Source of the DNA: Phylloscopus collybita
Taxonomy: Eukaryota; Chordata; Aves; Passeriformes; Phylloscopidae
Direction: 5' to 3'
Assembly (NCBI GenBank): GCA_027886175.1
Contig: JAJNNQ010000127.1
Location: forward strand, 124,001-188,000
Length of the DNA: 64,000 nucleotides
Under the pieces are notes generated by a model, which was given only the letters and a program-made list of their open reading frames with translations, was not told the origin of the DNA and did not search any database. Made by a program: the position numbers and the translations under genes. This document shows positions 41,801 to 53,964 of this stretch, piece by piece. The first letter of the stretch is position 1. Each line of letters begins with the position of its first letter.

Positions 41801-41988
41801 AAGCCGAACTCGGTCGCTGCAAGCGGGTGCTGGCGAACAGCTTCTGGTCACCTTGTAGAAACTGTCCCAGCACAGTGCAGAGTCCCTGTGGCTAGTTCCT
41901 TGAAATACCTTTCCTGGCAGCAGCCCAGAGCTGTACTGAGTGCAGCAGGTGTCAGGCAGTCTCCTCTCGCCGTGTAGGTGCTTCTGTT

Positions 41989-44900
41989 TTGTGTTTGCAG
42001 CGTGCAAAGAAGCCCGCGTGCTTGCTGCTGCTTCCAGCAAGCCAAAACGCTTTTGCAGCCACTTTCCTGCCTTTTCCACAACAGGATCATTGTCTAGCTG
42101 ATTTACAGTTGCCTCTGCGTAGAGCAGCTAGAGGAGCAGCTCTGCCGGCTTTCCTGTGCTTCTGCATAGCAGAGCTGTCAAGAACGACAAGCTGCGTTTT
42201 GCCGAGAAAGCAGCGCTTCGCGGAAGCACAGCCAGCGGCGTCTTCGGTCCAGCCGCAGCTTGTGCGGAGAAGCGAAAGAGAGCCGGGGAAGAACGTGGAA
42301 AGCCGAACTCGGTCGCTGCAAGCGGGTGCTGGCGAACAGCTTCTGGTCACCTTGTAGAAACTCTCCCAGCACAGTGCAGAGTCCCCGTGGCTAGTTCCTT
42401 GAAATACCTTTCCTGGCAGCAGCCCAGAGCTGTACTGAGTGCAGCAGGTGTCAAGCAGTCTCCTCTCGCCGTGTAGGTGCTTCTGTTTTGTGTTTCCAGC
42501 GTACAGAGAAGCCCTCGTTCTTGCTGCTGCTTCCAGCAAGCCAAAACGCTTTTACAGCCACTTTCTCGCCTTTTCCACAACAGGATCACTGTCTAGCTGA
42601 TTTACAGTTGCCTCTGCGTAGAGCAGCTAGAGGAGCAGCTCTGCCGGCTTTCCTGTGCTTCTGCATAGCAGAGCTGTCAAGAACGAGAAGCTACGTTTTG
42701 CCGAGAAAGCAGCGCTTCGCGGAACCACAGCCAGCGGCGTCTTCGGTCCAGCCGCAGCTTGTGCGGAGAAGCGAAAGAGAGCCGGGGAAGAACGTGGAAA
42801 GCCGAACTCGGTCGCTGCAAGCGGGTGCTGGCGAACAGCTTCTGGTCACCTTGTAGAAACTCTCCCAGCACAGTGCAGAGTCCCCGTGGCTAGTTCCTTG
42901 AAATACCTTTCCTGGCAGCAGCCCAGAGCTGTACTGAGTGCAGCAGGTGTCAGGCAGACTCCTCTCGCCGTGTAGGTGCTTCCGTTTTGTGTTTGCAGCG
43001 TGCAGAGAAGCCCGCGTGCTTGCTGCTGCTTCCAGCAAGCCAAAACGCTTTTGCAGCCACTTTCCTGCCTTTTCCACAACAGGATCATTGTCTAGCTGAT
43101 TTACAGTTGCCTCTGCGTAGAGCAGCTAGAGGAGCAGCTCTGCCGGCTTTCCTGTGCTTTTGCATAGCAGAGCTGTCAAGAACGAGAAGCTGCGTTTTGC
43201 CGAGAAAGCAGCGCTTCGCGGAAGCACAGCCAGCGGCGTCTTCGGTCCAGCCGCAGCTTGTGCGGAGAAGCGAAAGAGAGCCGGGGAAGAACGTGGAAAG
43301 CCGAACTCGGTCGCTGCAAGCGGGTGCTGGCGAACAGCTTCTGGTCACCTTGTAGAAACTGTCCCAGCACAGTGCAGAGTCCCCGTGGCTAGTTCCTTGA
43401 AATACCTTTCCTGGCAGCAGCCCAGAGCTGTACTGAGTGCAGCAGGTGTCAGGCAGTCTCCTCTCGCCGTGTAGGTGCTTCTGTTTTGTGTTTCCAGCGT
43501 ACAGAGAAGCCCTCGTTCTTGCTGCTGCTTCCAGCAAGCCAAAACGCTTTTGCAGCCACTTTCTTGCCTTTTCCACAACAGGATCACTGTCTAGCTGATT
43601 TACAGTTGCCTCTGCGTAGAGCAGCTAGAGGAGCAGCTCTGCCGGCTTTCCTGTGCTTCTGCATAGCAGAGCTGTCAAGAACGAGAAGCTACGTTTTGCC
43701 GAGAAAGCAGCGCTTCGCGGAAGCACAGCCAGCGGCGTCTTCGGTCCAGCCGCAGCTTGTGCGGAGAAGCGAAAGAGAGCCGGGGAAGAACGTGGAAAGC
43801 CGAACTCGGTCGCTGCAAGCGGGTGCTGGCGAACAGCTTCTGCTCACCTTGTAGAAACTGTCCCAGGACAGTGCAGAGTCCCCGTGGCTAGTTCCTTGAA
43901 ATACCTTTCCTGGCAGCAGCCCAGAGCTGTAGTGAGTGCAGCAGGTGTCAGGCAGTCTCCTCTCGCCGTGTAGGTGCTTCTGTTTTGTGCTGGCAGCGTG
44001 CAGAGAAGCCCGCGTGCTTGCTGCTGCTTCCAGCAAGCCAAAACGCTTTTGCAGCCACTTTCCTGCCTTTTCCACAACAGGATCACTGTCTAACTGATTT
44101 ACAGTTGCCTCTGCGTAGAGCAGCTAGAGGAGCAGCTCTGCCGGCTTTCCTGTGCTTCTGCATAGCAGAGCTGTCAAGAACGAGAAGCTGCGTTTTGCCG
44201 AGAAAGCAGCGCTTCGCGGAACCACAGCCAGCGGCGTCTTCGGTACAGCCGCAGCTTGTGCGGAGAAGCGAAAGAGAGCCGGGGAAGAACGTGGAAAGCC
44301 GAACTCGGTCGCTGCAAGCGGGTGCTGGCGAACAGCTTCTGGTCACCTTGTAGAAACTGTCCCAGCACAGTGCAGAGTCCCCGTGGCTAGTTCCTTGAAA
44401 TACCTTTCCTGGCAGCAGCCCAGAGCTGTACTGAGTGCAGCAGGTGTCAGGCAGTCTCCTCTCGCCGTGTAGGTGCTTCTGTTTTGTGTTTCCAGCGTAC
44501 AGAGAAGCCCTCGTTCTTGCTGCTGCTTCCAGCAAGCCAAAACGCTTTTGCAGCCACTTTCTTGCCTTTTCCACAACAGGATCACTGTCTAGCTGATTTA
44601 CAGTTGCCTCTGCGTAGAGCAGCTAGAGGAGCAGCTCTGCCGGCTTTCCTGTGCTTCTGCATAGCAGAGCTGTCAAGAACGAGAAGCTACGTTTTGCCGA
44701 GAAAGCAGCGCTTCGCGGAAGCACAGCCAGCGGCGTCTTCGGTCCAGCCGCAGCTTGTGCGGAGAAGCGAAAGAGAGCCGGGGAAGAACGTGGAAAGCCG
44801 AACTCGGTCGCTGCAAGCGGGTGCTGGCGAACAGCTTCTGGTCACCTTGTAGAAACTGTCCCAGCACAGTGCAGAGTCCCTGTGGCTAGTTCCTTGAAAT

Positions 44901-47900
44901 ACCTTTCCTGGCAGCAGCCCAGAGCTGTACTGAGTGCAGCAGGTGTCAGGCAGTCTCCTCTCGCCGTGTAGGTGCTTCTGTTTTGTGTTTGCAGCGTGCA
45001 AAGAAGCCCGCGTGCTTGCTGCTGCTTCCAGCAAGCCAAAACGCTTTTGCAGCCACTTTCCTGCCTTTTCCACAACAGGATCATTGTCTAGCTGATTTAC
45101 AGTTGCCTCTGCGTAGAGCAGCTAGAGGAGCAGCTCTGCCGGCTTTCCTGTGCTTCTGCATAGCAGAGCTGTCAAGAACGACAAGCTGCGTTTTGCCGAG
45201 AAAGCAGCGCTTCGCGGAAGCACAGCCAGCGGCGTCTTCGGTCCAGCCGCAGCTTGTGCGGAGAAGCGAAAGAGAGCCGGGGAAGAACGTGGAAAGCCGA
45301 ACTCGGTCGCTGCAAGCGGGTGCTGGCGAACAGCTTCTGGTCACCTTGTAGAAACTCTCCCAGCACAGTGCAGAGTCCCCGTGGCTAGTTCCTTGAAATA
45401 CCTTTCCTGGCAGCAGCCCAGAGCTGTACTGAGTGCAGCAGGTGTCAAGCAGTCTCCTCTCGCCGTGTAGGTGCTTCTGTTTTGTGTTTCCAGCGTACAG
45501 AGAAGCCCTCGTTCTTGCTGCTGCTTCCAGCAAGCCAAAACGCTTTTGCAGCCACTTTCTTGCCTTTTCCACAACAGGATCACTGTCTAGCTGATTTACA
45601 GTTGCCTCTGCGTAGAGCAGCTAGAGGAGCAGCTCTGCCGGCTTTCCTGTGCTTCTGCATAGCAGAGCTGTCAAGAACGAGAAGCTACGTTTTGCCGAGA
45701 AAGCAGCGCTTCGCGGAACCACAGCCAGCGGCGTCTTCGGTCCAGCCGCAGCTTGTGCGGAGAAGCGAAAGAGAGCCGGGGAAGAACGTGGAAAGCCGAA
45801 CTCGGTCGCTGCAAGCGGGTGCTGGCGAACAGCTTCTGGTCACCTTGTAGAAACTCTCCCAGCACAGTGCAGAGTCCCCGTGGCTAGTTCCTTGAAATAC
45901 CTTTCCTGGCAGCAGCCCAGAGCTGTACTGAGTGCAGCAGGTGTCAGGCAGACTCCTCTCGCCGTGTAGGTGCTTCCGTTTTGTGTTTGCAGCGTGCAGA
46001 GAAGCCCGCGTGCTTGCTGCTGCTTCCAGCAAGCCAAAACGCTTTTGCAGCCACTTTCCTGCCTTTTCCACAACAGGATCATTGTCTAGCTGATTTACAG
46101 TTGCCTCTGCGTAGAGCAGCTAGAGGAGCAGCTCTGCCGGCTTTCCTGTGCTTTTGCATAGCAGAGCTGTCAAGAACGAGAAGCTGCGTTTTGCCGAGAA
46201 AGCAGCGCTTCGCGGAAGCACAGCCAGCGGCGTCTTCGGTCCAGCCGCAGCTTGTGCGGAGAAGCGAAAGAGAGCCGGGGAAGAACGTGGAAAGCCGAAC
46301 TCGGTCGCTGCAAGCGGGTGCTGGCGAACAGCTTCTGGTCACCTTGTAGAAACTGTCCCAGCACAGTGCAGAGTCCCCGTGGCTAGTTCCTTGAAATACC
46401 TTTCCTGGCAGCAGCCCAGAGCTGTACTGAGTGCAGCAGGTGTCAGGCAGTCTCCTCTCGCCGTGTAGGTGCTTCTGTTTTGTGTTTCCAGCGTACAGAG
46501 AAGCCCTCGTTCTTGCTGCTGCTTCCAGCAAGCCAAAACGCTTTTGCAGCCACTTTCTTGCCTTTTCCACAACAGGATCACTGTCTAGCTGATTTACAGT
46601 TGCCTCTTCGTAGAGCAGCTAGAGGAGCAGCTCTGCCGGCTTTCCTGTGCTTCTGCATAGCAGAGCTGTCAAGAACGAGAAGCTACGTTTTGCCGAGAAA
46701 GCAGCGCTTCGCGGAAGCACAGCCAGCGGCGTCTTCGGTCCAGCCGCAGCTTGTGCGGAGAAGCGAAAGAGAGCCGGGGAAGAACGTGGAAAGCCGAACT
46801 CGGTCGCTGCAAGCGGGTGCTGGCGAACAGCTTCTGCTCACCTTGTAGAAACTGTCCCAGGACAGTGCAGAGTCCCCGTGGCTAGTTCCTTGAAATACCT
46901 TTCCTGGCAGCAGCCCAGAGCTGTAGTGAGTGCAGCAGGTGTCAGGCAGTCTCCTCTCGCCGTGTAGGTGCTTCTGTTTTGTGTTTGCAGCGTGCAGAGA
47001 AGCCCGCGTGCTTGCTGCTGCTTCCAGCAAGCCAAAACGCTTTTGCAGCCACTTTCCTGCCTTTTCCACAACAGGATCACTGTCTAACTGATTTACAGTT
47101 GCCTCTGCGTAGAGCAGCTAGAGGAGCAGCTCTGCCGGCTTTCCTGTGCTTCTGCATAGCAGAGCTGTCAAGAACGAGAAGCTGCGTTTTGCCGAGAAAG
47201 CAGCGCTTCGCGGAACCACAGCCAGCGGCGTCTTCGGTACAGCCGCAGCTTGTGCGGAGAAGCGAAAGAGAGCCGGGGAAGAACGTGGAAAGCCGAACTC
47301 GGTCGCTGCAAGCGGGTGCTGGCGAACAGCTTCTGGTCACCTTGTAGAAACTGTCCCAGCACAGTGCAGAGTCCCCGTGGCTAGTTCCTTGAAATACCTT
47401 TCCTGGCAGCAGCCCAGAGCTGTACTGAGTGCAGCAGGTGTCAGGCAGTCTCCTCTCGCCGTGTAGGTGCTTCTGTTTTGTGTTTCCAGCGTACAGAGAA
47501 GCCCTCGTTCTTGCTGCTGCTTCCAGCAAGCCAAAACGCTTTTGCAGCCACTTTCTTGCCTTTTCCACAACAGGATCACTGTCTAGCTGATTTACAGTTG
47601 CCTCTGCGTAGAGCAGCTAGAGGAGCAGCTCTGCCGGCTTTCCTGTGCTTCTGCATAGCAGAGCTGTCAAGAACGAGAAGCTACGTATTCCCGAGAAAGC
47701 AGCGCTTCGCGGAAGCACAGCCAGCGGCATCTTCGGTACAGCCGCAGCTTGTGCGGAGAAGCGAAAGAGAGCCGGGGAAGAACGTGGAAAGCCGAACTCG
47801 GTCGCTGCAAGCGGGTGCTGGCGAACAGCTTCTGGTCACCTTGTAGAAACTGTCCCAGCACAGTGCAGAGTCCCCGTGGCTAGTTCCTTGAAATACCTTT

Positions 47901-47976
47901 CCTGGCAGCAGCCCAGAGCTGTACTGAGTGCAGCAGGTGTCAGGCAGTCTCCTCTCGCCGTGTAGGTGCTTCTGTT
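41989..47976 (+). repeat. Satellite B: two copies of a 6-unit block (2994 bp)
   Basis: Units were typed by their diagnostic bases near the GCAGCGTGCAGA landmark: K = GTGCAAAGAAG, F = CCAGCGTACAGAG, E = GTGCAGAGAAG, D = GTGCAGACAAG. Blocks 41989-44982 and 44983-47976 both read K-F-E-F-E-F. Copies differ at a few bases: the unit at 43985 has a private variant just before the landmark, and 47689 carries CGTATTCCC. A period of 2994 bp (6 x 499) is thus visible. Confidence 0.75.
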
Positions 47977-50900
47977 TTGTGTTTGCAGCGTGCAGAGAAG
48001 CCCGCGTGCTTGCTGCTGCTTCCAGCAAGCCAAAACGCTTTTGCAGCCACTTTCCTGCCTTTTCCACAACAGGATCATTGTCTAGCTGATTTACAGTTGC
48101 GTCTGCGTAGAGCAGCTAGAGGAGCAGCTCTGCCGGCTTTCCTGTGCTTCTGCATAGCAGAGCTGTCAAGAACGAGAAGCTACGTTTTGCCGAGAAAGCA
48201 GCGCTTCGCGGAAGCACAGCCAGCGGCGTCTTCGGTCCAGCCGCAGCTTGTGCGGAGAAGCGAAAGAGAGCCGGGGAAGAACGTGGAAAGCCGAACTCGG
48301 TCGCTGCAAGCGGGTGCTGGCGAACAGCTTCTGGTCACCTTGTAGAAACTCTCCCAGCACAGTGCAGAGTCCCCGTGGCTAGTTCCTTGAAATACCTTTC
48401 CTGGCAGCAGCCCAGAGCTGTACTGAGTGCAGCAGGTGTCAGGCAGTCTCCTCTCGCCGTGTAGGTGCTTCTGTTTTGTGTTTGCAGCGTGCAGACAAGC
48501 CCGCGTGCTTGCTGCTGCTTCCAGCAAGCCAAAACGCTTTTGCAGCCACTTTCCTGCCTTTTCCACAACAGGATCACTGTCTAGCTGATTTACAGTTGCC
48601 TCTGCGTAGAGCAGCTAGAGGAGCAGCTCTGCCGGCTTTCCTGTGCTTCTGCATAGCAGAGCTGTCAAGAACGAGAAGCTACGTTTTGCCGAGAAAGCAG
48701 CGCTTCGCGGAAGCACAGCCAGCGGCGTCTTCGGTCCAGCCGCAGCTTGTGCGGAGAAGCGAAAGAGAGCCGGGGAAGAACGTGGAAAGCCGAACTCGGT
48801 CGCTGCAAGCGGGTGCTGGCGAACAGCTTCTGGTCACCTTGTAGAAACTGTCCCAGCACAGTGCAGAGTCCCCGTGGCTAGTTCCTTGAAATACCTTTCC
48901 TGGCAGCAGCCCAGAGCTGTACTGAGTGCAGCAGGTGTCAGGCAGTCTCCTCTCGCCGTGTAGGTGCTTCTGTTTTGTGTTTGCAGCGTGCAGAGAAGCC
49001 CGCGTGCTTGCTGCTGCTTCCAGCAAGCCAAAACGCTTTTGCAGCCACTTTCCTGCCTTTTCCACAACAGGATCACTGTCTAACTGATTTACAGTTGCCT
49101 CTGCGTAGAGCAGCTAGAGGAGCAGCTCTGCCGGCTTTCCTGTGCTTCTGCATAGCAGAGCTGTCAAGAACGAGAAGCTGCGTTTTGCCGAGAAAGCAGC
49201 GCTTCGCGGAACCACAGCCAGCGGCGTCTTCGGTCCAGCCGCAGCTTGTGCGGAGAAGCGAAAGAGAGCCGGGGAAGAACGTGGAAAGCCGAACTCGGTC
49301 GCTGCAAGCGGGTGCTGGCGAACAGCTTCTGGTCACCTTGTAGAAACTGTCCCAGCACAGTGCAGAGTCCCCGTGGCTAGTTCCTTGAAATACCTTTCCT
49401 GGCAGCAGCCCAGAGCTGTACTGAGTGCAGCAGGTGTCAGGCAGTCTCCTCTCGCCGTGTAGGTGCTTCTGTTTTGTGTTTCCAGCGTACAGAGAAGCCC
49501 TCGTTCTTGCTGCTGCTTCCAGCAAGCCAAAACGCTTTTGCAGCCACTTTCTTGCCTTTTCCACAACAGGATCACTGTCTAGCTGATTTACAGTTGCCTC
49601 TGCGTAGAGCAGCTAGAGGAGCAGCTCTGCCGGCTTTCCTGTGCTTCTGCATAGCAGAGCTGTCAAGAACGAGAAGCTACGTATTCCCGAGAAAGCAGCG
49701 CTTCGCGGAAGCACAGCCAGCGGCATCTTCGGTACAGCCGCAGCTTGTGCGGAGAAGCGAAAGAGAGCCGGGGAAGAACGTGGAAAGCCGAACTCGGTCG
49801 CTGCAAGCGGGTGCTGGCGAACAGCTTCTGCTCACCTTGTAGAAACTGTCCCAGCACAGTGCAGAGTCCCCGTGGCTAGTTCCTTGAAATACCTTTCCTG
49901 GCAGCAGCCCAGAGCTGTACTGAGTGCAGCAGGTGTCAGGCAGTCTCCTCTCGCCGTGTAGGTGCTTCTGTTTTGTGTTTGCAGCGTGCAGACAAGCCCG
50001 CGTGCTTGCTGCTGCTTCCAGCAAGCCAAAACGCTTTTGCAGCCACTTTCCTGCCTTTTCCACAACAGGATCACTGTCTAGCTGATTTACAGTTGCCTCT
50101 GCGTAGAGCAGCTAGAGGAGCAGCTCTGCCGGCTTTCCTGTGCTTCTGCATAGCAGAGCTGTCAAGAACGAGAAGCTACGTTTTGCCGAGAAAGCAGCGC
50201 TTCGCGGAAGCACAGCCAGCGGCGTCTTCGGTCCAGCCGCAGCTTGTGCGGAGAAGCGAAAGAGAGCCGGGGAAGAACGTGGAAAGCCGAACTCGGTCGC
50301 TGCAAGCGGGTGCTGGCGAACAGCTTCTGGTCACCTTGTAGAAACTGTCCCAGCACAGTGCAGAGTCCCCGTGGCTAGTTCCTTGAAATACCTTTCCTGG
50401 CAGCAGCCCAGAGCTGTACTGAGTGCAGCAGGTGTCAGGCAGTCTCCTCTCGCCGTGTAGGTGCTTCTGTTTTGTGTTTGCAGCGTGCAGAGAAGCCCGC
50501 GTGCTTGCTGCTGCTTCCAGCAAGCCAAAACGCTTTTGCAGCCACTTTCCTGCCTTTTCCACAACAGGATCATTGTCTAGCTGATTTACAGTTGCCTCTG
50601 CGTAGAGCAGCTAGAGGAGCAGCTCTGCCGGCTTTCCTGTGCTTCTGCATAGCAGAACTGTCAAGAACGAGAAGCTGCGTTTTGCCGAGAAAGCAGCGCT
50701 TCGCGGAAGCACAGCCAGCGGCGTCTTCGGTCCAGCCGCAGCTTGTGCGGAGAAGCGAAAGAGAGCCGGGGAAGAACGTGGAAAGCCGAACTCGGTCGCT
50801 GCAAGCGGGTGCTGGCGAACAGCTTCTGGTCACCTTGTAGAAACTCTCCCAGCACAGTGCAGAGTCCCCGTGGCTAGTTCCTTGAAATACCTTTCCTGGC

Positions 50901-53900
50901 AGCAGCCCAGAGCTGTACTGAGTGCAGCAGGTGTCAGGCAGTCTCCTCTCGCCGTGTAGGTGCTTTTGTATTGTGTTTGCAGCGTGCAGAGAAGCCCGCG
51001 TGCTTGCTGCTGCTTCCAGCAAGCCAAAACGCTTTTGCAGCCACTTTCCTGCCTTTTCCACAACAGGATCACTGTCTAGCTGATTTACAGTTGCCTCTGC
51101 GTAGAGCAGCTAGAGGAGCAGCTCTGCCGGCTTTCCTGTGCTTCTGCATAGCAGAGCTGTCAAGAACGAGAAGCTACGTTTTGCCGAGAAAGCAGCGCTT
51201 CGCGGAAGCACAGCCAGCGGCGTCTTCGGTCCAGCCGCAGCTTGTGCGGAGAAGCGAAAGAGAGCCGGGGAAGAACGTGGAAAGCCGAACTCGGTCGCTG
51301 CAAGCGGGTGCTGGCGAACAGCTTCTGGTCACCTTGTAGAAACTCTCCCAGCACAGTGCAGAGTCCCCGTGGCTAGTTCCTTGAAATACCTTTCCTGGCA
51401 GCAGCCCAGAGCTGAAGTGAGTGCAACAGGTGTCAGGCAGTCTCCTCTCGCCGTGTAGGTGCTTCTGTTTTGTGTTTGCAGCGTGCAGACAAGCCCGCGT
51501 GCTTGCTGCTGCTTCCAGCAAGCCAAAACGCTTTTGCAGCCACTTTCCTGCCTTTTCCACAACAGGATCATTGTCTAGCTGATTTACAGTTGCCTCTGCG
51601 TAGAGCAGCTAGAGGAGCAGCTCTGCCGGCTTTCCTGTGCTTTTGCATAGCAGAGCTGTCAAGAACGAGAAGCTGCGTTTTGCCGAGAAAGCAGCGCTTC
51701 GCGGAACCACAGCCAGCGGCGTCTTCGGTACAGCCGCAGCTTGTGCGGAGAAGCGAAAGAGAGCCGGGGAAGAACGTGGAAAGCCGAACTCGGTCGCTGC
51801 AAGCGGGTGCTGGCGAACAGCTTCTGGTCACCTTGTAGAAACTCTCCCAGCACAGTGCAGAGTCCCCGTGGCTAGTTCCTTGAAATACCTTTCCTGGCAG
51901 CAGCCCAGAGCTGTACTGAGTGCAGCAGGTGTCAGGCAGTCTCCTCTCGCCGTGTAGGTGCTTCTGTTTTGTGTTTCCAGCGTACAGAGAAGCCCTCGTT
52001 CTTGCTGCTGCTTCCAGCAAGCCAAAACGCTTTTGCAGCCACTTTCTTGCCTTTTCCACAACAGGATCACTGTCTAGCTGATTTACAGTTGCCTCTGCGT
52101 AGAGCAGCTAGAGGAGCAGCTCTGCCGGCTTTCCTGTGCTTCTGCATAGCAGAGCTGTCAAGAACGAGAAGCTACGTATTCCCGAGAAAGCAGCGCTTCG
52201 CGGAAGCACAGCCAGCGGCATCTTCGGTACAGCCGCAGCTTGTGCGGAGAAGCGAAAGAGAGCCGGGGAAGAACGTGGAAAGCCGAACTCGGTCGCTGCA
52301 AGCGGGTGCTGGCGAACAGCTTCTGGTCACCTTGTAGAAACTGTCCCAGCACAGTGCAGAGTCCCCGTGGCTAGTTCCTTGAAATACCTTTCCTGGCAGC
52401 AGCCCAGAGCTGTACTGAGTGCAGCAGGTGTCAGGCAGTCTCCTCTCGCCGTGTAGGTGCTTCTGTTTTGTGTTTGCAGCGTGCAGAGAAGCCCGCGTGC
52501 TTGCTGCTGCTTCCAGCAAGCCAAAACGCTTTTGCAGCCACTTTCCTGCCTTTTCCACAACAGGATCATTGTCTAGCTGATTTACAGTTGCCTCTGCGTA
52601 GAGCAGCTAGAGGAGCAGCTCTGCCGGCTTTCCTGTGCTTCTGCATAGCAGAGCTGTCAAGAACGAGAAGCTACGTTTTGCCGAGAAAGCAGCGCTTCGC
52701 GGAAGCACAGCCAGCGGCGTCTTCGGTCCAGCCGCAGCTTGTGCGGAGAAGCGAAAGAGAGCCGGGGAAGAACGTGGAAAGCCGAACTCGGTCGCTGCAA
52801 GCGGGTGCTGGCGAACAGCTTCTGGTCACCTTGTAGAAACTCTCCCAGCACAGTGCAGAGTCCCCGTGGCTAGTTCCTTGAAATACCTTTCCTGGCAGCA
52901 GCCCAGAGCTGTACTGAGTGCAGCAGGTGTCAGGCAGTCTCCTCTCGCCGTGTAGGTGCTTCTGTTTTGTGTTTGCAGCGTGCAGACAAGCCCGCGTGCT
53001 TGCTGCTGCTTCCAGCAAGCCAAAACGCTTTTGCAGCCACTTTCCTGCCTTTTCCACAACAGGATCACTGTCTAGCTGATTTACAGTTGCCTCTGCGTAG
53101 AGCAGCTAGAGGAGCAGCTCTGCCGGCTTTCCTGTGCTTCTGCATAGCAGAGCTGTCAAGAACGAGAAGCTACGTTTTGCCGAGAAAGCAGCGCTTCGCG
53201 GAAGCACAGCCAGCGGCGTCTTCGGTCCAGCCGCAGCTTGTGCGGAGAAGCGAAAGAGAGCCGGGGAAGAACGTGGAAAGCCGAACTCGGTCGCTGCAAG
53301 CGGGTGCTGGCGAACAGCTTCTGGTCACCTTGTAGAAACTGTCCCAGCACAGTGCAGAGTCCCCGTGGCTAGTTCCTTGAAATACCTTTCCTGGCAGCAG
53401 CCCAGAGCTGTACTGAGTGCAGCAGGTGTCAGGCAGTCTCCTCTCGCCGTGTAGGTGCTTCTGTTTTGTGTTTGCAGCGTGCAGACAAGCCCGCGTGCTT
53501 GCTGCTGCTTCCAGCAAGCCAAAACGCTTTTGCAGCCACTTTCCTGCCTTTTCCACAACAGGATCACTGTCTAGCTGATTTACAGTTGCCTCTGCGTAGA
53601 GCAGCTAGAGGAGCAGCTCTGCCGGCTTTCCTGTGCTTCTGCATAGCAGAGCTGTCAAGAACGAGAAGCTACGTTTTGCCGAGAAAGCAGCGCTTCGCGG
53701 AAGCACAGCCAGCGGCGTCTTCGGTCCAGCCGCAGCTTGTGCGGAGAAGCGAAAGAGAGCCGGGGAAGAACGTGGAAAGCCGAACTCGGTCGCTGCAAGC
53801 GGGTGCTGGCGAACAGCTTCTGGTCACCTTGTAGAAACTGTCCCAGCACAGTGCAGAGTCCCTGTGGCTAGTTCCTTGAAATACCTTTCCTGGCAGCAGC

Positions 53901-53964
53901 CCAGAGCTGTACTGAGTGCAGCAGGTGTCAGGCAGTCTCCTCTCGCCGTGTAGGTGCTTCTGTT